Below, one piece after another: positions 1-7,845 of a stretch of 59,364 nucleotides of DNA. The notes under the pieces were generated by a model. That model worked only from the letters and a program-made list of their open reading frames with translations. It searched no databases and was not told the DNA's origin. The translations under genes and the position numbers were made by a program. Origin of the DNA: Pirellulales bacterium (lineage in GTDB: Bacteria; Planctomycetota; Planctomycetia; Pirellulales; JAICIG01); the NCBI GenBank assembly GCA_035533075.1, contig DATLUO010000280.1:1-59364 (forward strand). The letters are read 5' to 3'. Every line of letters begins with the position of its first letter. Within the stretch, counting starts at the first letter, position 1.

Positions 1-28
1 GCTCGCAAGCTCGCTGGTCCCACCCTAC
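1..28. repeat. Repeat family A, right arm (cut by window edge)
   Basis: The first 28 bases match the right arm of the most frequent interspersed repeat here (GCTCGCAAGCTCGCTGGTCC then CACCCTAC). Full copies consist of this arm and its reverse complement around a short spacer. The left arm lies outside the window. Confidence 0.85.
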
Positions 29-62
29 CTCGAATGCAAAGTCGATCGTTATCACCAAACCT

Positions 63-1247
63 ATGCGTCCCATCGTCATCATTGTCGGCCACGGCAGCCG
101 CGATGCCTCCGCCAATCAGGAGTTCGAGCAGCTCGTCGCGCGCTACCAGGCGCGTCGGCCCGATGTCGAGCTGCGCTATGGCTACGTGGAACTGGCCCAG
201 CCCTCGCTGGGCGACGCGCTGGCCAATATCCCTGCCGACAACGAAGACGTGACGCTGCTGCCTCTGTTCCTGTTCGCGGCGGGCCATGTCAAGAACGACA
301 TTCCGTTGGCCTTGGCGACGGCCCGCCGGCAACATCCGAATGTGCAGTTTCGCGCCGCACGGGCACTGGGCGTTCACCCGTCGCTGGTGGACCTGGCGCT
401 GGCACGGGCAGCAGAAGCATGCCCCGTCGGCGAGGTTGAAGCATCGCGGACGGCCGTGATCGTGGTGGGCCGCGGTTCGAGCGATCCGGACGCGAACGGC
501 GATTTTTGCAAGCTGGCCAGGCTGATCGGCGAGGGGCACCCGTTCTCCTGGGTCGTGCCGTCGTTCATCGGCATCACTCGGCCGCGGTTCGAAGAGACGC
601 TGGAGTTTGTGGCGCGTGCCCGGCCAGAGCGGCTGCTGGTGATTCCCTACCTGCTGTTCGCCGGGCGGCTGTTGACGCAGCTCGACGATCAGGTGGCGGA
701 GTTTCGTGCCCGTTATCCGTGGATCAGGACGACGTTGGCGCCGCACTTGGGCGTACATCCGCGTCTGCTCGACGTGCTCGACGAGCGGCTGGCCGAGGCG
801 CGCGAGGGCCAGGCGCCGCTCGCCTGCGACAACTGCCAATATCGCGTGGCACTGCCGGGCCGGGCTGAGAACGTGGGCGGCCTGCGGGCATTGCTCTGGA
901 GTCTGCGGCACACGTTCACGCACGCCCAGGCGGCGCCGCACGTTCACGCTCATCGCCCGATGACCAAGCACGTGCTGGTCTGCGGCAACGTCGATTGCGC
1001 CGGGCGCGGCAGCATGCGGCTGGTCGAATCGCTGCGTCGCTTGCTGAAAGACGCCGGCCGCGAGCGCGATGTGCGCGTCACCGTGACGAGCTGTATGGGC
1101 CGTTGCGGCGAGGGGCCGACCGTAGCCGTTTATCCCGACGGAATCTGGTATCGTGGCGTGGCCGAGACCGACGCGGCCGAGTTGATGCACGAACACCTTT
1201 TGGCCGATCGGCTCGTCGCCAGGCTGGTCGACAACATCATGAGCTGA
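63..1247 (+). CDS. cbiX: CbiX-type sirohydrochlorin cobaltochelatase fused to a [2Fe-2S] ferredoxin-like domain
   Basis: This protein probably inserts Co2+ into sirohydrochlorin in the anaerobic (early-cobalt) cobalamin pathway in the cytoplasm. It has 394 residues. Residues 1-115 are a CbiX domain with GHGSRD (His10) and GHVKND (His75), the metal-handling positions. Residues 130-245 are a second CbiX repeat in which the first His is Arg (GRGSSD) and the second motif reads AGRLL, so this half looks structural. A linker with CxxC (C255, C258) and a His-rich stretch (283-297) follows. Residues 300-394 form a thioredoxin-like [2Fe-2S] ferredoxin domain with C307, C312, C344 and C348. The gene heads a cluster holding cbiC, bluB and cbiD, which supports cobalt rather than iron or nickel as the metal. 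The ATG at 63 has no clear Shine-Dalgarno sequence, but the CbiX motif starts right after it. Confidence 0.9.
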   Translation: MRPIVIIVGHGSRDASANQEFEQLVARYQARRPDVELRYGYVELAQPSLGDALANIPADNEDVTLLPLFLFAAGHVKNDIPLALATARRQHPNVQFRAARALGVHPSLVDLALARAAEACPVGEVEASRTAVIVVGRGSSDPDANGDFCKLARLIGEGHPFSWVVPSFIGITRPRFEETLEFVARARPERLLVIPYLLFAGRLLTQLDDQVAEFRARYPWIRTTLAPHLGVHPRLLDVLDERLAEAREGQAPLACDNCQYRVALPGRAENVGGLRALLWSLRHTFTHAQAAPHVHAHRPMTKHVLVCGNVDCAGRGSMRLVESLRRLLKDAGRERDVRVTVTSCMGRCGEGPTVAVYPDGIWYRGVAETDAAELMHEHLLADRLVARLVDNIMS

Positions 1248-1276
1248 TTTTCGATTGTGGATATTGGATTGCAACG

Positions 1277-1383
1277 GTAGGGTGGGACCAGCAAGCTTGC
1301 GAGCGCCGGCCCTCCGCAGGCGACGTCGTTTACGGTGGGCCACGGCGGGCCGGCGCTCGCAAGCTCGCTGGTCCCACCCTACG
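1277..1383. repeat. Repeat family A, complete inverted copy
   Basis: The left arm starts GTAGGGTGGGACCAGCAAGC, and the right arm is its reverse complement ending CCCACCCTAC. The spacer contains GCGACGTCG. It lies between cbiX and the DUF3209 gene, and could fold as a long hairpin in either transcript. Confidence 0.9.
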
Positions 1384-1413
1384 AATACGAACAAACCACT
1401 AGGAGTTTACAAC

Positions 1414-1788
1414 ATGGCTTGTCACGAGATTGCAGCCCTAAGATTGGGACTGATGCAGATTCTGGGCATCAAAGACGAGGCCGAGCGCCAGCACGAGCTG
1501 GCTGAGTTGAATCAGGGCGAGCCAGCGTCCGATACGCTACGTGTGCTCTCACAGTCGCGAGATTTCGGAGATCTGAAGCGGTTCTTCGAGACCGCGCTGG
1601 TCGAGTTGGAAGAGCGCGTCGCCCGCACCAAGGCCGACGACCCGCAGATGCCTTACTTGCGCACGCTGATCGTGCTGACCAAGAAGGTGGAGCTCGATTT
1701 GCGAAACCAGCTCGAGAGCATGACCCGCTTTTATCGCGATCTCGACGAGATGCACGACTTCGTCCACGAGATGTTTCCCGCAGTGTAG
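1414..1788 (+). CDS. DUF3209 family protein, cobalamin-cluster associated
   Basis: This 124-residue soluble, mostly helical protein begins MACHEIAALRLGLM, which matches my memory of DUF3209 proteins found beside CbiX-type chelatases, notably in haloarchaea. The function is unknown. A role with the chelatase or its iron-sulfur domain is inferred from position only. The ATG is preceded by AGGAG at 1401-1405. The TAG stop codon (1786-1788) is the first TAG of an intergenic family A repeat, so the repeat now ends the reading frame and the native C terminus may have been trimmed. Confidence 0.8.
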   Translation: MACHEIAALRLGLMQILGIKDEAERQHELAELNQGEPASDTLRVLSQSRDFGDLKRFFETALVELEERVARTKADDPQMPYLRTLIVLTKKVELDLRNQLESMTRFYRDLDEMHDFVHEMFPAV

Positions 1789-1898
1789 GGTGGGACCAGC
1801 GAGCTTGCGAGCGCCGGCCCACCGCGCGCGACGTCGTTGCGGTGCGCAACGTCGTTCATGGTGGGCCGGCGCTCGCAAGCTCGCTGGTCCCACCCTAC
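1785..1898. repeat. Repeat family A, complete inverted copy
   Basis: Inverted arms GTAGGGTGGGACCAGCGAGC and its complement lie around two short internal GCGACGTCG / GCAACGTCG units. The left arm overlaps the last codon and stop of the DUF3209 gene. Confidence 0.9.
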
Positions 1899-1930
1899 GC
1901 ACTTCAAACACCGCCTTTGGATCTACCACC

Positions 1931-2920
1931 ATGGACTACATCAACTTAGGCCGCACCGGCGTCAAGGTTTCGCGGATCTGCCTGGGCTGCATGACCTACG
2001 GCAGCAAGAAGTGGCGCGAGTGGGTGCTCGAAGAAGACGAAAGCCGCCCCTTTTTCCGCCGCGCCTGCGAGGCGGGCATCAACTTCTTCGACACCGCCGA
2101 CATGTATTCGCTCGGCGTGAGCGAGGAGATATTGGGTCGGGCATTGCAAGAATTCGGCCCCGGCCGCGATCGCGTGGTCATCGCCACCAAGGTCTGCCAG
2201 CCGATGGGCGACGATCCGAACCTGCGCGGGCTTTCGCGCAAGCACATCCGCCACTCGATCGACGCCAGCCTGCGACGACTCGGCACCGACTACGTCGATC
2301 TCTATCAGATTCACCGCTTCGATTACGACACGCCCATTGACGAGACGCTCGACGCGTTGAACGACGTCGTCAAGGCCGGCAAGGCGCTCTATCTGGGCGC
2401 CTCGTCGATGTTCGCCTGGCAATTCGCAAACATGCTGCACACGTCGGACCGGCTCGGCCTGAACCGCTTCGTGACGATGCAAAATCACTACAACCTTGTC
2501 TATCGCGAAGAAGAGCGCGAGATGATCCCGCTCTGCCGCTCGGAAGGCATCGGGCTGATTCCCTGGAGTCCGCTGGCCCGCGGCTTTTTGGCCGGCAACC
2601 GCCGCGGCCGAGAACAGGGATTTGGCGAGACGACGCGTTCGAAGACCGACGACTTCGCCCATAAGCTTTATTACCAGGACTCCGATTTCGCGGTCGTCGA
2701 TCGCGTCAGCGAGATCGCCCGACAACGGGGAGTCTCGAACGCACAAGTCGCGCTGGCCTGGGTGCTGGCGCAGCCCGGCGTGACCGCGCCCATTATCGGA
2801 GCAAGCAAAATGCAGCATCTGGATGATGCGATTAGGGCGCTCGATCTTAAGCTCACTGACCTGGAGGTTGAGAGTCTGGCCGAACCGTATCGGCCGCACC
2901 CGGTGCTGGGCCATTCGTGA
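1931..2920 (+). CDS. Aldo/keto reductase
   Basis: This 329-residue NAD(P)H-dependent oxidoreductase has a TIM-barrel fold. The N terminus (INLGRTGVKVSRICLGCMTY) is typical of the YghZ/Tas-like branch. The catalytic tetrad is visible as FFDTADMY (Asp and Tyr), the Lys of VIATKV and the His of YQIHRFD. The NADP-binding end of the barrel reads IPWSPLARGFL and PIIGASK. It lies within the cobalamin cluster between repeat copies, but nothing in the family ties it to corrin chemistry, so the placement may be incidental. The ATG at 1931 is chosen because the family N terminus begins there; an upstream in-frame start would translate the repeat. Confidence 0.9.
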   Translation: MDYINLGRTGVKVSRICLGCMTYGSKKWREWVLEEDESRPFFRRACEAGINFFDTADMYSLGVSEEILGRALQEFGPGRDRVVIATKVCQPMGDDPNLRGLSRKHIRHSIDASLRRLGTDYVDLYQIHRFDYDTPIDETLDALNDVVKAGKALYLGASSMFAWQFANMLHTSDRLGLNRFVTMQNHYNLVYREEEREMIPLCRSEGIGLIPWSPLARGFLAGNRRGREQGFGETTRSKTDDFAHKLYYQDSDFAVVDRVSEIARQRGVSNAQVALAWVLAQPGVTAPIIGASKMQHLDDAIRALDLKLTDLEVESLAEPYRPHPVLGHS

Positions 2921-2946
2921 ACTGTGACATTGCCGATACAAACCGC

Positions 2947-3042
2947 GTAAGGTGGGGCAAGCGAGCTTGCGAGCGCTGGCCCACCGTAAGCGACGTCCAT
3001 CAAGGTGGGCCAGCGCTCGCAAGCTCGCTTGCCCCACCTTGC
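2947..3042. repeat. Repeat family A, variant copy (GGGGCAAG type)
   Basis: An inverted pair with arms GTAAGGTGGGGCAAGCGAGC and the complement. It differs from the other copies in GGGGCAAG instead of GGGACCAG, and both arms carry the change, so pairing is kept by compensating substitutions. Confidence 0.9.
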
Positions 3043-3079
3043 ATTTTGCTTACTACGCATAGTCAAAAGAAACGAAACC

Positions 3080-3712
3080 ATGACACGCATTCTCAATCCT
3101 GAAGCCATCGAGGCCGAGTCGTTCCGCATCATCGCCGAAGAACTGGGCGAGCATTCCTTCTCGCCCGATGAATTCGCGGTCGTGCAGCGGGCCATTCACT
3201 CGACGGCCGATTTCGAGTTTGCCCGGACGTTGCGGTTTGCGCCGGGCGCCATCCGTTCGGGCATCGAGGCGATTCGCGCCGGCCGCAGCATTGTGGCTGA
3301 CGTGCAGATGATCCAGGCCGGCATCAACAAACCAGGCCTGAAAAAGTTCGGCGGCGAGGTGTACTGCTTCATCAGCGACGACGACGTGGTGGCCGCCGCC
3401 AAAGAGGCAGGCCTGACGCGGGCCATCATGTCGATGCGCAAAGCGTCGCAGCAGCTTCCGGGGGCGATCTACGCCATCGGCAACGCCCCGACCGCGCTCT
3501 TGGAGCTGGTAAAACTTGCCGACACGGCGCGGCCGTCGCTGGTCGTCGGCGTGCCGGTCGGCTTCGTCTCGGCCGCCGAATCGAAAGACGAGTTATCGCA
3601 GACCGACCTGCCATTTATCACCGCGCTGGGCCGCAAAGGCGGCACGCCAGTGGCGGTTTCGATTATCAACGCTCTTATCCGACTGGCAAACAAGGAAGAC
3701 GGTAGACAGTAG
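3080..3712 (+). CDS. cbiC: Cobalt-precorrin-8 methylmutase
   Basis: CbiC/CobH moves the C11 methyl group to C12, giving cobyrinate from (cobalt-)precorrin-8. The protein has 210 residues, the family's usual length. The catalytic His is in RAIHSTADFEF (about residue 42). Other signatures are IVADVQMIQAGI, the SMRKAS segment and the C-terminal VGVPVGFVSAAESK and GRKGGTPVAVSIINAL. The last codons lie in a TAGAC-rich repeat, so the C-terminal residues DGRQ are probably repeat-derived. The ATG at 3080 follows a weak purine stretch (AAAGAAACG). Confidence 0.93.
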   Translation: MTRILNPEAIEAESFRIIAEELGEHSFSPDEFAVVQRAIHSTADFEFARTLRFAPGAIRSGIEAIRAGRSIVADVQMIQAGINKPGLKKFGGEVYCFISDDDVVAAAKEAGLTRAIMSMRKASQQLPGAIYAIGNAPTALLELVKLADTARPSLVVGVPVGFVSAAESKDELSQTDLPFITALGRKGGTPVAVSIINALIRLANKEDGRQ

Positions 3713-3795
3713 ACGGCAGACGGGGGATAGCTGCGAATGGAACCCCGTCTACCGTCTACCGTCTACCGTCTACCGTCTACTGTCTACCGTCTACC
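3698..3795. repeat. Heptameric GTCTACC tandem repeat with inverted partner
   Basis: GTCTACC is repeated in tandem at 3747-3795 (one unit reads GTCTACT), and a partly inverted partner (ACGGTAGACAGTAGACGG) lies at 3698-3718. The two blocks could form a hairpin between cbiC and the ferredoxin gene. The left block holds the cbiC stop codon. Confidence 0.85.
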
Positions 3796-3828
3796 TTGCC
3801 GCACCAACCCAGGAGAATCACGACTTTC

Positions 3829-4134
3829 ATGAAACCCTACAAATGGCACATGCTCGTCTGCACCGGACCGCGCTGCACGCAAGACGGCGAGTCGGAAGCG
3901 CTGTTCAGCTCGCTGGGCGAAAAACTCAAAGCACACGGACTCGACGCCGACGAAATCCGCGTCAAGCGGACGCGGTGCAGTTGCTTCGCCATCTGCCAGG
4001 GAGGACCGATCGTCGTGGTCCATCCCGATGGCACCTGGTATGAGCGCGTCACCGACGAGGTGCTCGACCGCATCCTTTCGGAGCATCTCAAGCAAGGGCA
4101 AGTCGTCGAAGACCACCTTTTTCATCAGGCGTAA
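3829..4134 (+). CDS. Thioredoxin-like [2Fe-2S] ferredoxin
   Basis: This 101-residue ferredoxin is paralogous to the C-terminal domain of the CbiX protein at 63-1247. Both have C-x4-C near the N terminus (C11, C16 here), a second cluster with C-x3-C (C52, C56, plus C50) and then a block reading VVVHPDGTWY here and VAVYPDGIWY in CbiX. It probably carries one [2Fe-2S] cluster and serves as an electron carrier for the cobalamin enzymes, possibly for cobalt or ring reduction; the partner is inferred. AGGAG at 3811 lies 13 bases before the ATG. Only three bases separate its stop from bluB, so the two are surely co-transcribed. Confidence 0.85.
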   Translation: MKPYKWHMLVCTGPRCTQDGESEALFSSLGEKLKAHGLDADEIRVKRTRCSCFAICQGGPIVVVHPDGTWYERVTDEVLDRILSEHLKQGQVVEDHLFHQA

Positions 4135-4137
4135 GCG

Positions 4138-4761
4138 ATGGACGTCTATGAGGCCATCTATAGCCGGCGCGATGTGCGGCATTTTCGTGCCGGACCGATC
4201 GACGATGCGGTGCTCAACCGCATCCTCGACGCGGCCCATCACGCCGGCTCGGTCGGCTTCATGCAGCCCTGGAACTTCATCGTCATCCGCGACATCGACA
4301 CCCGCCGCCGCGTGAAATCGCTTTTCGAGCAGGAAAACGCCCGTGCGGCCGAAAACTACAATGGCCCCCGGCGTCAGCTTTACGATTCGCTCAAGCTGGA
4401 AGGTATTTTGGAGTCGACCGTGAACCTTTGCGTGACCTGCGACCGCTCGCGGGCCGGTCCCGTGCTGGGCCGCAACACCATCATCGACGCCGATCTTTAT
4501 AGTACCTGCTGCGCTGTGCAAAACCTCTGGCTGGCGTCGCGGGCGGAAGGGGTCGGCGTTGGCTGGGTCAGCATCTTCGAGCCGCAGGCACTGACCGAAC
4601 TGCTGAGCTTGCCCGAAACCGTCGTGCCGGTGGCGTATTTATGCGTCGGTTATCCGCAGGAGTTCCGCGACCGGCCGATGCTGGAAGAGGTCGGCTGGCG
4701 GGAGCGGCTCCCTTTGGACCAGGTGGTCTACTATGAACGTTGGGGCCAAGCAAAACGCTGA
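4138..4761 (+). CDS. bluB: 5,6-dimethylbenzimidazole synthase
   Basis: BluB breaks down FMNH2 with O2 to make 5,6-dimethylbenzimidazole, the lower ligand of cobalamin. The protein has 207 residues and the nitroreductase-like fold. Visible signatures are YSRRDVRHF (FMN phosphate contacts), GSVGFMQPWNF, the ESTVNLCVTCD strand and GVGVGWVSIFEP near the end. The QPWNF and GWVS segments separate BluB from ordinary nitroreductases. Its presence implies O2-dependent lower-ligand synthesis even though the cluster uses the cobalt-early CbiX route. Confidence 0.92.
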   Translation: MDVYEAIYSRRDVRHFRAGPIDDAVLNRILDAAHHAGSVGFMQPWNFIVIRDIDTRRRVKSLFEQENARAAENYNGPRRQLYDSLKLEGILESTVNLCVTCDRSRAGPVLGRNTIIDADLYSTCCAVQNLWLASRAEGVGVGWVSIFEPQALTELLSLPETVVPVAYLCVGYPQEFRDRPMLEEVGWRERLPLDQVVYYERWGQAKR

Positions 4762-4860
4762 TCCTTGGGACGAAGAACGGGACTGTGTCGAGCGGCATTT
4801 ATCTTGCTCGCTTGCCAGAGTAAAATGAGTTTTGGCTTGCAACACCTGAGTTGAATTGAT

Positions 4861-5118
4861 ATGGCGACCTCGAAAACGATCCAGCAACTCAATCGCGAAC
4901 TTGCCCAAAAACTGGCCGACGAGGGCCGGAACAACCCGCAATCCGTTTACGCCGGAAAGTTCGTCGGCATCGCAAACGGCCAAGTGGTCGTCGTTGCGGA
5001 CAATTTGGACGAGCTAGATCGCCAGTTGCGGCAACTTGAACCCGATCCAACGAAAACCTTCGGCGTCGAAGTCGGGCGCGACTACAACGCGGTGCAGGAA
5101 ATCTGGACGCTCGAGTAA
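4861..5118 (+). CDS. Small DUF5678-like protein
   Basis: An 85-residue protein whose core (NPQSVYAGKFVGIANGQVVVVADNLDEL, here split as NPQSVYAGKFVGIANGQVV and VVADNLDEL) matches the DUF5678 pattern as I remember it. The function is unknown. Its TAA stop overlaps the ATG of the next gene in TAATG, so the two are translationally coupled. In other genomes such proteins often sit beside a retropepsin-like protein, as here. A weak -10 like TAAAAT lies at 4821-4826, which would give the pair its own promoter inside the cobalamin cluster. Confidence 0.7.
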   Translation: MATSKTIQQLNRELAQKLADEGRNNPQSVYAGKFVGIANGQVVVVADNLDELDRQLRQLEPDPTKTFGVEVGRDYNAVQEIWTLE

Positions 5119-5519
5119 TGCCACGCGTTCACTGGCCGTTGCTCCATGATCGACCGGTCGTCGAGGTGATCCTGGCACTCGCCCAGGGCGGTCAGCAGAT
5201 CGTGCGCAAGCTATTGGCCGACACGGGCGCCGGCGATCGAAATGCGGGCTTTGAACTTTTGCTGGACGAATACGATTGCCTACTGTGCGGCGGCATCCCG
5301 CTGCAACCAGTAGCCCTGGGCGGGGCTTACATCGGGCCTTATCCGGTTTATTCGATCCAGGTCCGCATTCCGCTGTTGGGGCTTCGAGAAGCGATACAGG
5401 TGGTCGGTGTGCCATCACCACCCGCTGGCTTTGATGGGATCGCGTGCTATCGGTTTCTCAATCGCTTCAACTACGGCAACTTTGCTAATCAAGACCAATT
5501 CGGCCTGGAGACTTTGTGA
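5118..5519 (+). CDS. Retropepsin-like aspartic protease domain protein
   Basis: A 133-residue protein with LLADTGAGD (about residues 33-41), the Asp-Thr-Gly motif of a retropepsin half-barrel. A later hydrophobic turn, GFDGIACYRFLNRF (about 103-116), matches the second conserved region of clan AA proteases. It carries one DTG only, so it would act as a homodimer like retroviral proteases. No signal peptide is seen. The start overlaps the stop of the DUF5678-like gene by one base. The substrate is unknown, and a link to cobalamin is not indicated by the family. Confidence 0.7.
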   Translation: MPRVHWPLLHDRPVVEVILALAQGGQQIVRKLLADTGAGDRNAGFELLLDEYDCLLCGGIPLQPVALGGAYIGPYPVYSIQVRIPLLGLREAIQVVGVPSPPAGFDGIACYRFLNRFNYGNFANQDQFGLETL

Positions 5520-5553
5520 CCGTCTTAGTGGCCGATGCACATCGCATTTTCCA

Positions 5554-6663
5554 ATGATCGCTTCGGACAAGGCAGATCCGACTGAAACAAAGCGGCTCCG
5601 CTCGGGCTTTACCACCGGCGCTTGCAGCGCCGCGGCGGCCAAAGCGGCCACGCTGGCACTGTTGGCTCAGCAACCGGTTGCCGAGGTCGAAATCGCGCTG
5701 CCGATCGGACGAAAGCAGACGTTCGCCGTCGAACGGTGCGAATTCAGCCCCAGCGAGGCGACGTGCTCCGTCATTAAAGACGCCGGCGACGACCCCGACT
5801 GCACGCACGGCGCCCATCTCACGGCCACCGTCTCCTGGACCGATCAGCCCGGCGACGTCGTGCTCGACCGTGGGTCGGGCGTCGCCGTAATCAACAAGCC
5901 GGGCGTCGGTCTCGACGTCGGCGCGCCGGCCATCACTCCCGTACCGCGCCGCAACATCATCGACATGGTGCGCGAAGCGGCGGGCGAAGCGCTGGCCAAT
6001 CGCGGGCTTCGCGTGGTCATCTCCGTGCCCGGCGGCGAAGAGATGGCCAAAAAAACGCAGAACGAGCGGCTGGGCATCTTGGGTGGTATTTCGATCTTGG
6101 GAACGACGGGCATCGTCGTGCCTTTCTCGACCGGAGCCTTCAAGGTGTCGATCACGCAGGGCATCGACGTGGCCCGCGCCGCCGGGCACGACACCATCGT
6201 GCTCACCACCGGCGGCAAAAGCGAAGAGTTCGCCATGAAGCTGCTCGGCCTGCCGACGGAGTGCTATGTGCAGATGGGCGATTTCGTCGGCTTCGCTCTC
6301 AAAGCCTGCGTGCAGCGAAAGGTGCGACGGATCGCCGTCTGCGGCATGCCGGGCAAGATGTCGAAGATCGCCAAGGGCAAGATGCAGACGCACGTGGCCG
6401 GCAGTGAGGTCGATCTGGAGTTCCTGGCCTCGATCGCGGCCGACTGCGGTGCCCCGGCCGAGGTGGTCGAGGAAGTGCGTGGCGCGAACACGGCCCGGCA
6501 TGTTTCGGAGATTGTCGCCGCGCGGCAGGTGACCGGATACTGGGACGCCGTCGCCCAGCGCGTGGTGCTGGCCTGCCGGCAGCACATTCGCGAGGCGGCC
6601 GAAGTGGAGTGCGTGCTGACCGAGTTCAGCGGCCAGGTGATCGGGCGGTGGTCGAGTTCGTAG
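5554..6663 (+). CDS. cbiD: Cobalt-precorrin-5B (C1)-methyltransferase
   Basis: CbiD methylates C1 of the corrin ring with S-adenosylmethionine in the anaerobic cobalamin pathway. It has 369 residues, within the family's normal range. The opening RLRSGFTTGACSAAAAKAA and the blocks VLDRGSGVAVINKPGVG, IDMVREAAGEAL, ISILGTTGIVVPFS and GMPGKMSKIAKGKMQTH are typical of CbiD. Together with CbiX and CbiC it defines the cobalt-early route. The ATG at 5554 (MIASDKAD) is chosen over an upstream in-frame ATG at 5407, which would overlap the protease gene. It is the last gene of the cluster; galE converges on it 13 bases downstream. Confidence 0.95.
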   Translation: MIASDKADPTETKRLRSGFTTGACSAAAAKAATLALLAQQPVAEVEIALPIGRKQTFAVERCEFSPSEATCSVIKDAGDDPDCTHGAHLTATVSWTDQPGDVVLDRGSGVAVINKPGVGLDVGAPAITPVPRRNIIDMVREAAGEALANRGLRVVISVPGGEEMAKKTQNERLGILGGISILGTTGIVVPFSTGAFKVSITQGIDVARAAGHDTIVLTTGGKSEEFAMKLLGLPTECYVQMGDFVGFALKACVQRKVRRIAVCGMPGKMSKIAKGKMQTHVAGSEVDLEFLASIAADCGAPAEVVEEVRGANTARHVSEIVAARQVTGYWDAVAQRVVLACRQHIREAAEVECVLTEFSGQVIGRWSSS

Positions 6664-6676
6664 TTCTGCACAATGC

Positions 6677-7660
6677 TCAGTCGCCAAAGCCGTGCGGATG
6701 GCCGGAGTGCCAGCGCCATGCCGTGGCGACGATCGCGTCCAACTCGACGTACTTGGGCGACCAGTCGAGCGTGGAACGGGCCTTGCGTGAATCGGCCACC
6801 AGCTCTGGTGGGTCGCCGGGCCGGCGGGGGCCGATCTCTGTTGCGATGTTGCGACCGGTGACGCGGCGGCACGCTTCGATCACTTCCTTCACGCTGTGCC
6901 CCTCGCCGGTGCCCAGGTTCAAGTGCAGTCCCTGGCTGGGTGTCAAGCGTTCGAGCGCCTGAGCATGGGCGCTGGCCAGATCGTCCACATGAATGTAGTC
7001 GCGAATGCAGGTGCCGTCGCGGGTCGGATAATCGTCGCCGAACACGGTAATGTGGGTCCGTTGTGCCAGGGCCACCTGCAACACGAGAGGAATGAGGTGC
7101 GATTCAGGGGTATGGTCTTCGCCTAGGTCGCCGCGCGGGCTGGCGCCGGCGGCGTTGAAATAGCGCAGGGCGGCGTAGGCAAATCCATAGGCCCGTGCAT
7201 AGTCTGCCAAGGCCCGTTCCACCGCCAGCTTGGTGAAGCCGTAAGGGTTGATCGGGCGTTGCGGCTCGTCTTCGCCGATCGGCACCCTTTCCGGTGCGCC
7301 GTACGTCGCGGTGGTGCTGGAGAAGACGATCTTGCGGACGCCCGAAGCGCGCATCGCTTCCAATAATGCCAGGCTCCCGCCCACATTGTTGGCGTAGTAC
7401 TTGGCCGGATCGCTCACCGACTCGCCCACCAGGGCGAAGGCCGCGAAGTGCATCACGGCCTCGATTCGCTTTTCGGTCAACACGGCCGCCAGCTTCGATT
7501 GATCGTGCAGGTTGCCCTCAACCAGCCGGCCGGCCGCCACCGCCGAACGATGTCCCAGGCAGAGATTGTCGTAGACCCATATTTCGTGGCCGGCCATTTC
7601 CAGAAACCGGGTAGCATGACTGCCGACATATCCCGCACCGCCCGTCACCAGAATCTTCAC
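6677..7660 (-). CDS. galE: UDP-glucose 4-epimerase
   Basis: GalE interconverts UDP-glucose and UDP-galactose, supplying galactosyl donors for surface polysaccharide. It has 327 residues and the extended short-chain dehydrogenase fold. The NAD-binding GGAGYVGS lies at residues 7-14. The catalytic Ser/Thr of SSTTATYG and the YxxxK of YGFTK follow, then the substrate-binding blocks RYFNAAGA and YPTRDGTCIRDYIHVDDLA. The start codon is GTG (7658-7660), with AAAGGC upstream. It converges on cbiD and is divergent from xerD. Confidence 0.95.
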   Translation of the reverse strand: MKILVTGGAGYVGSHATRFLEMAGHEIWVYDNLCLGHRSAVAAGRLVEGNLHDQSKLAAVLTEKRIEAVMHFAAFALVGESVSDPAKYYANNVGGSLALLEAMRASGVRKIVFSSTTATYGAPERVPIGEDEPQRPINPYGFTKLAVERALADYARAYGFAYAALRYFNAAGASPRGDLGEDHTPESHLIPLVLQVALAQRTHITVFGDDYPTRDGTCIRDYIHVDDLASAHAQALERLTPSQGLHLNLGTGEGHSVKEVIEACRRVTGRNIATEIGPRRPGDPPELVADSRKARSTLDWSPKYVELDAIVATAWRWHSGHPHGFGD

Positions 7661-7767
7661 GGAAAGCCTTTCGTCAAAAGAGTCACTATCGGTCCCTGGG
7701 GAATTCTAGCAGATTCTCGCGAGTCGCAGGCCGCCGTCTGCCGATGGTGCATCGTTGCGGCCAGGCG

Positions 7768-7828
7768 GGAGGATGGCCTTCCCAGGCCGCCACCGCTCGA
7801 TATGACGGGCGAGGAAGCCCATCCTCCG
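7768..7828. repeat. Repeat family G, inverted copy
   Basis: The arms GGAGGATGGCCTTCCCAGGC and AAGCCCATCCTCC face each other around CACCGCTCGATATGACGGGC. A second, longer copy is at 48231-48318. It lies in the galE-xerD divergent gap just before the xerD start. Confidence 0.8.
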
Positions 7829-7845
7829 TGGATGCCCCCCACTGC

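Noticed and set aside
1-62. Cobalamin riboswitch before cbiX
   Set aside because: The 62 bases present are a repeat arm and a short leader. No B12-box-like sequence is visible, and any riboswitch would lie upstream of the window.
1946-3037. Long open frame on the - strand (363 codons) opposite the aldo/keto reductase gene
   Set aside because: It is the mirror of a clearly conserved + strand gene and translates two repeat arms. It has no family motif and arises from high GC at codon position three.
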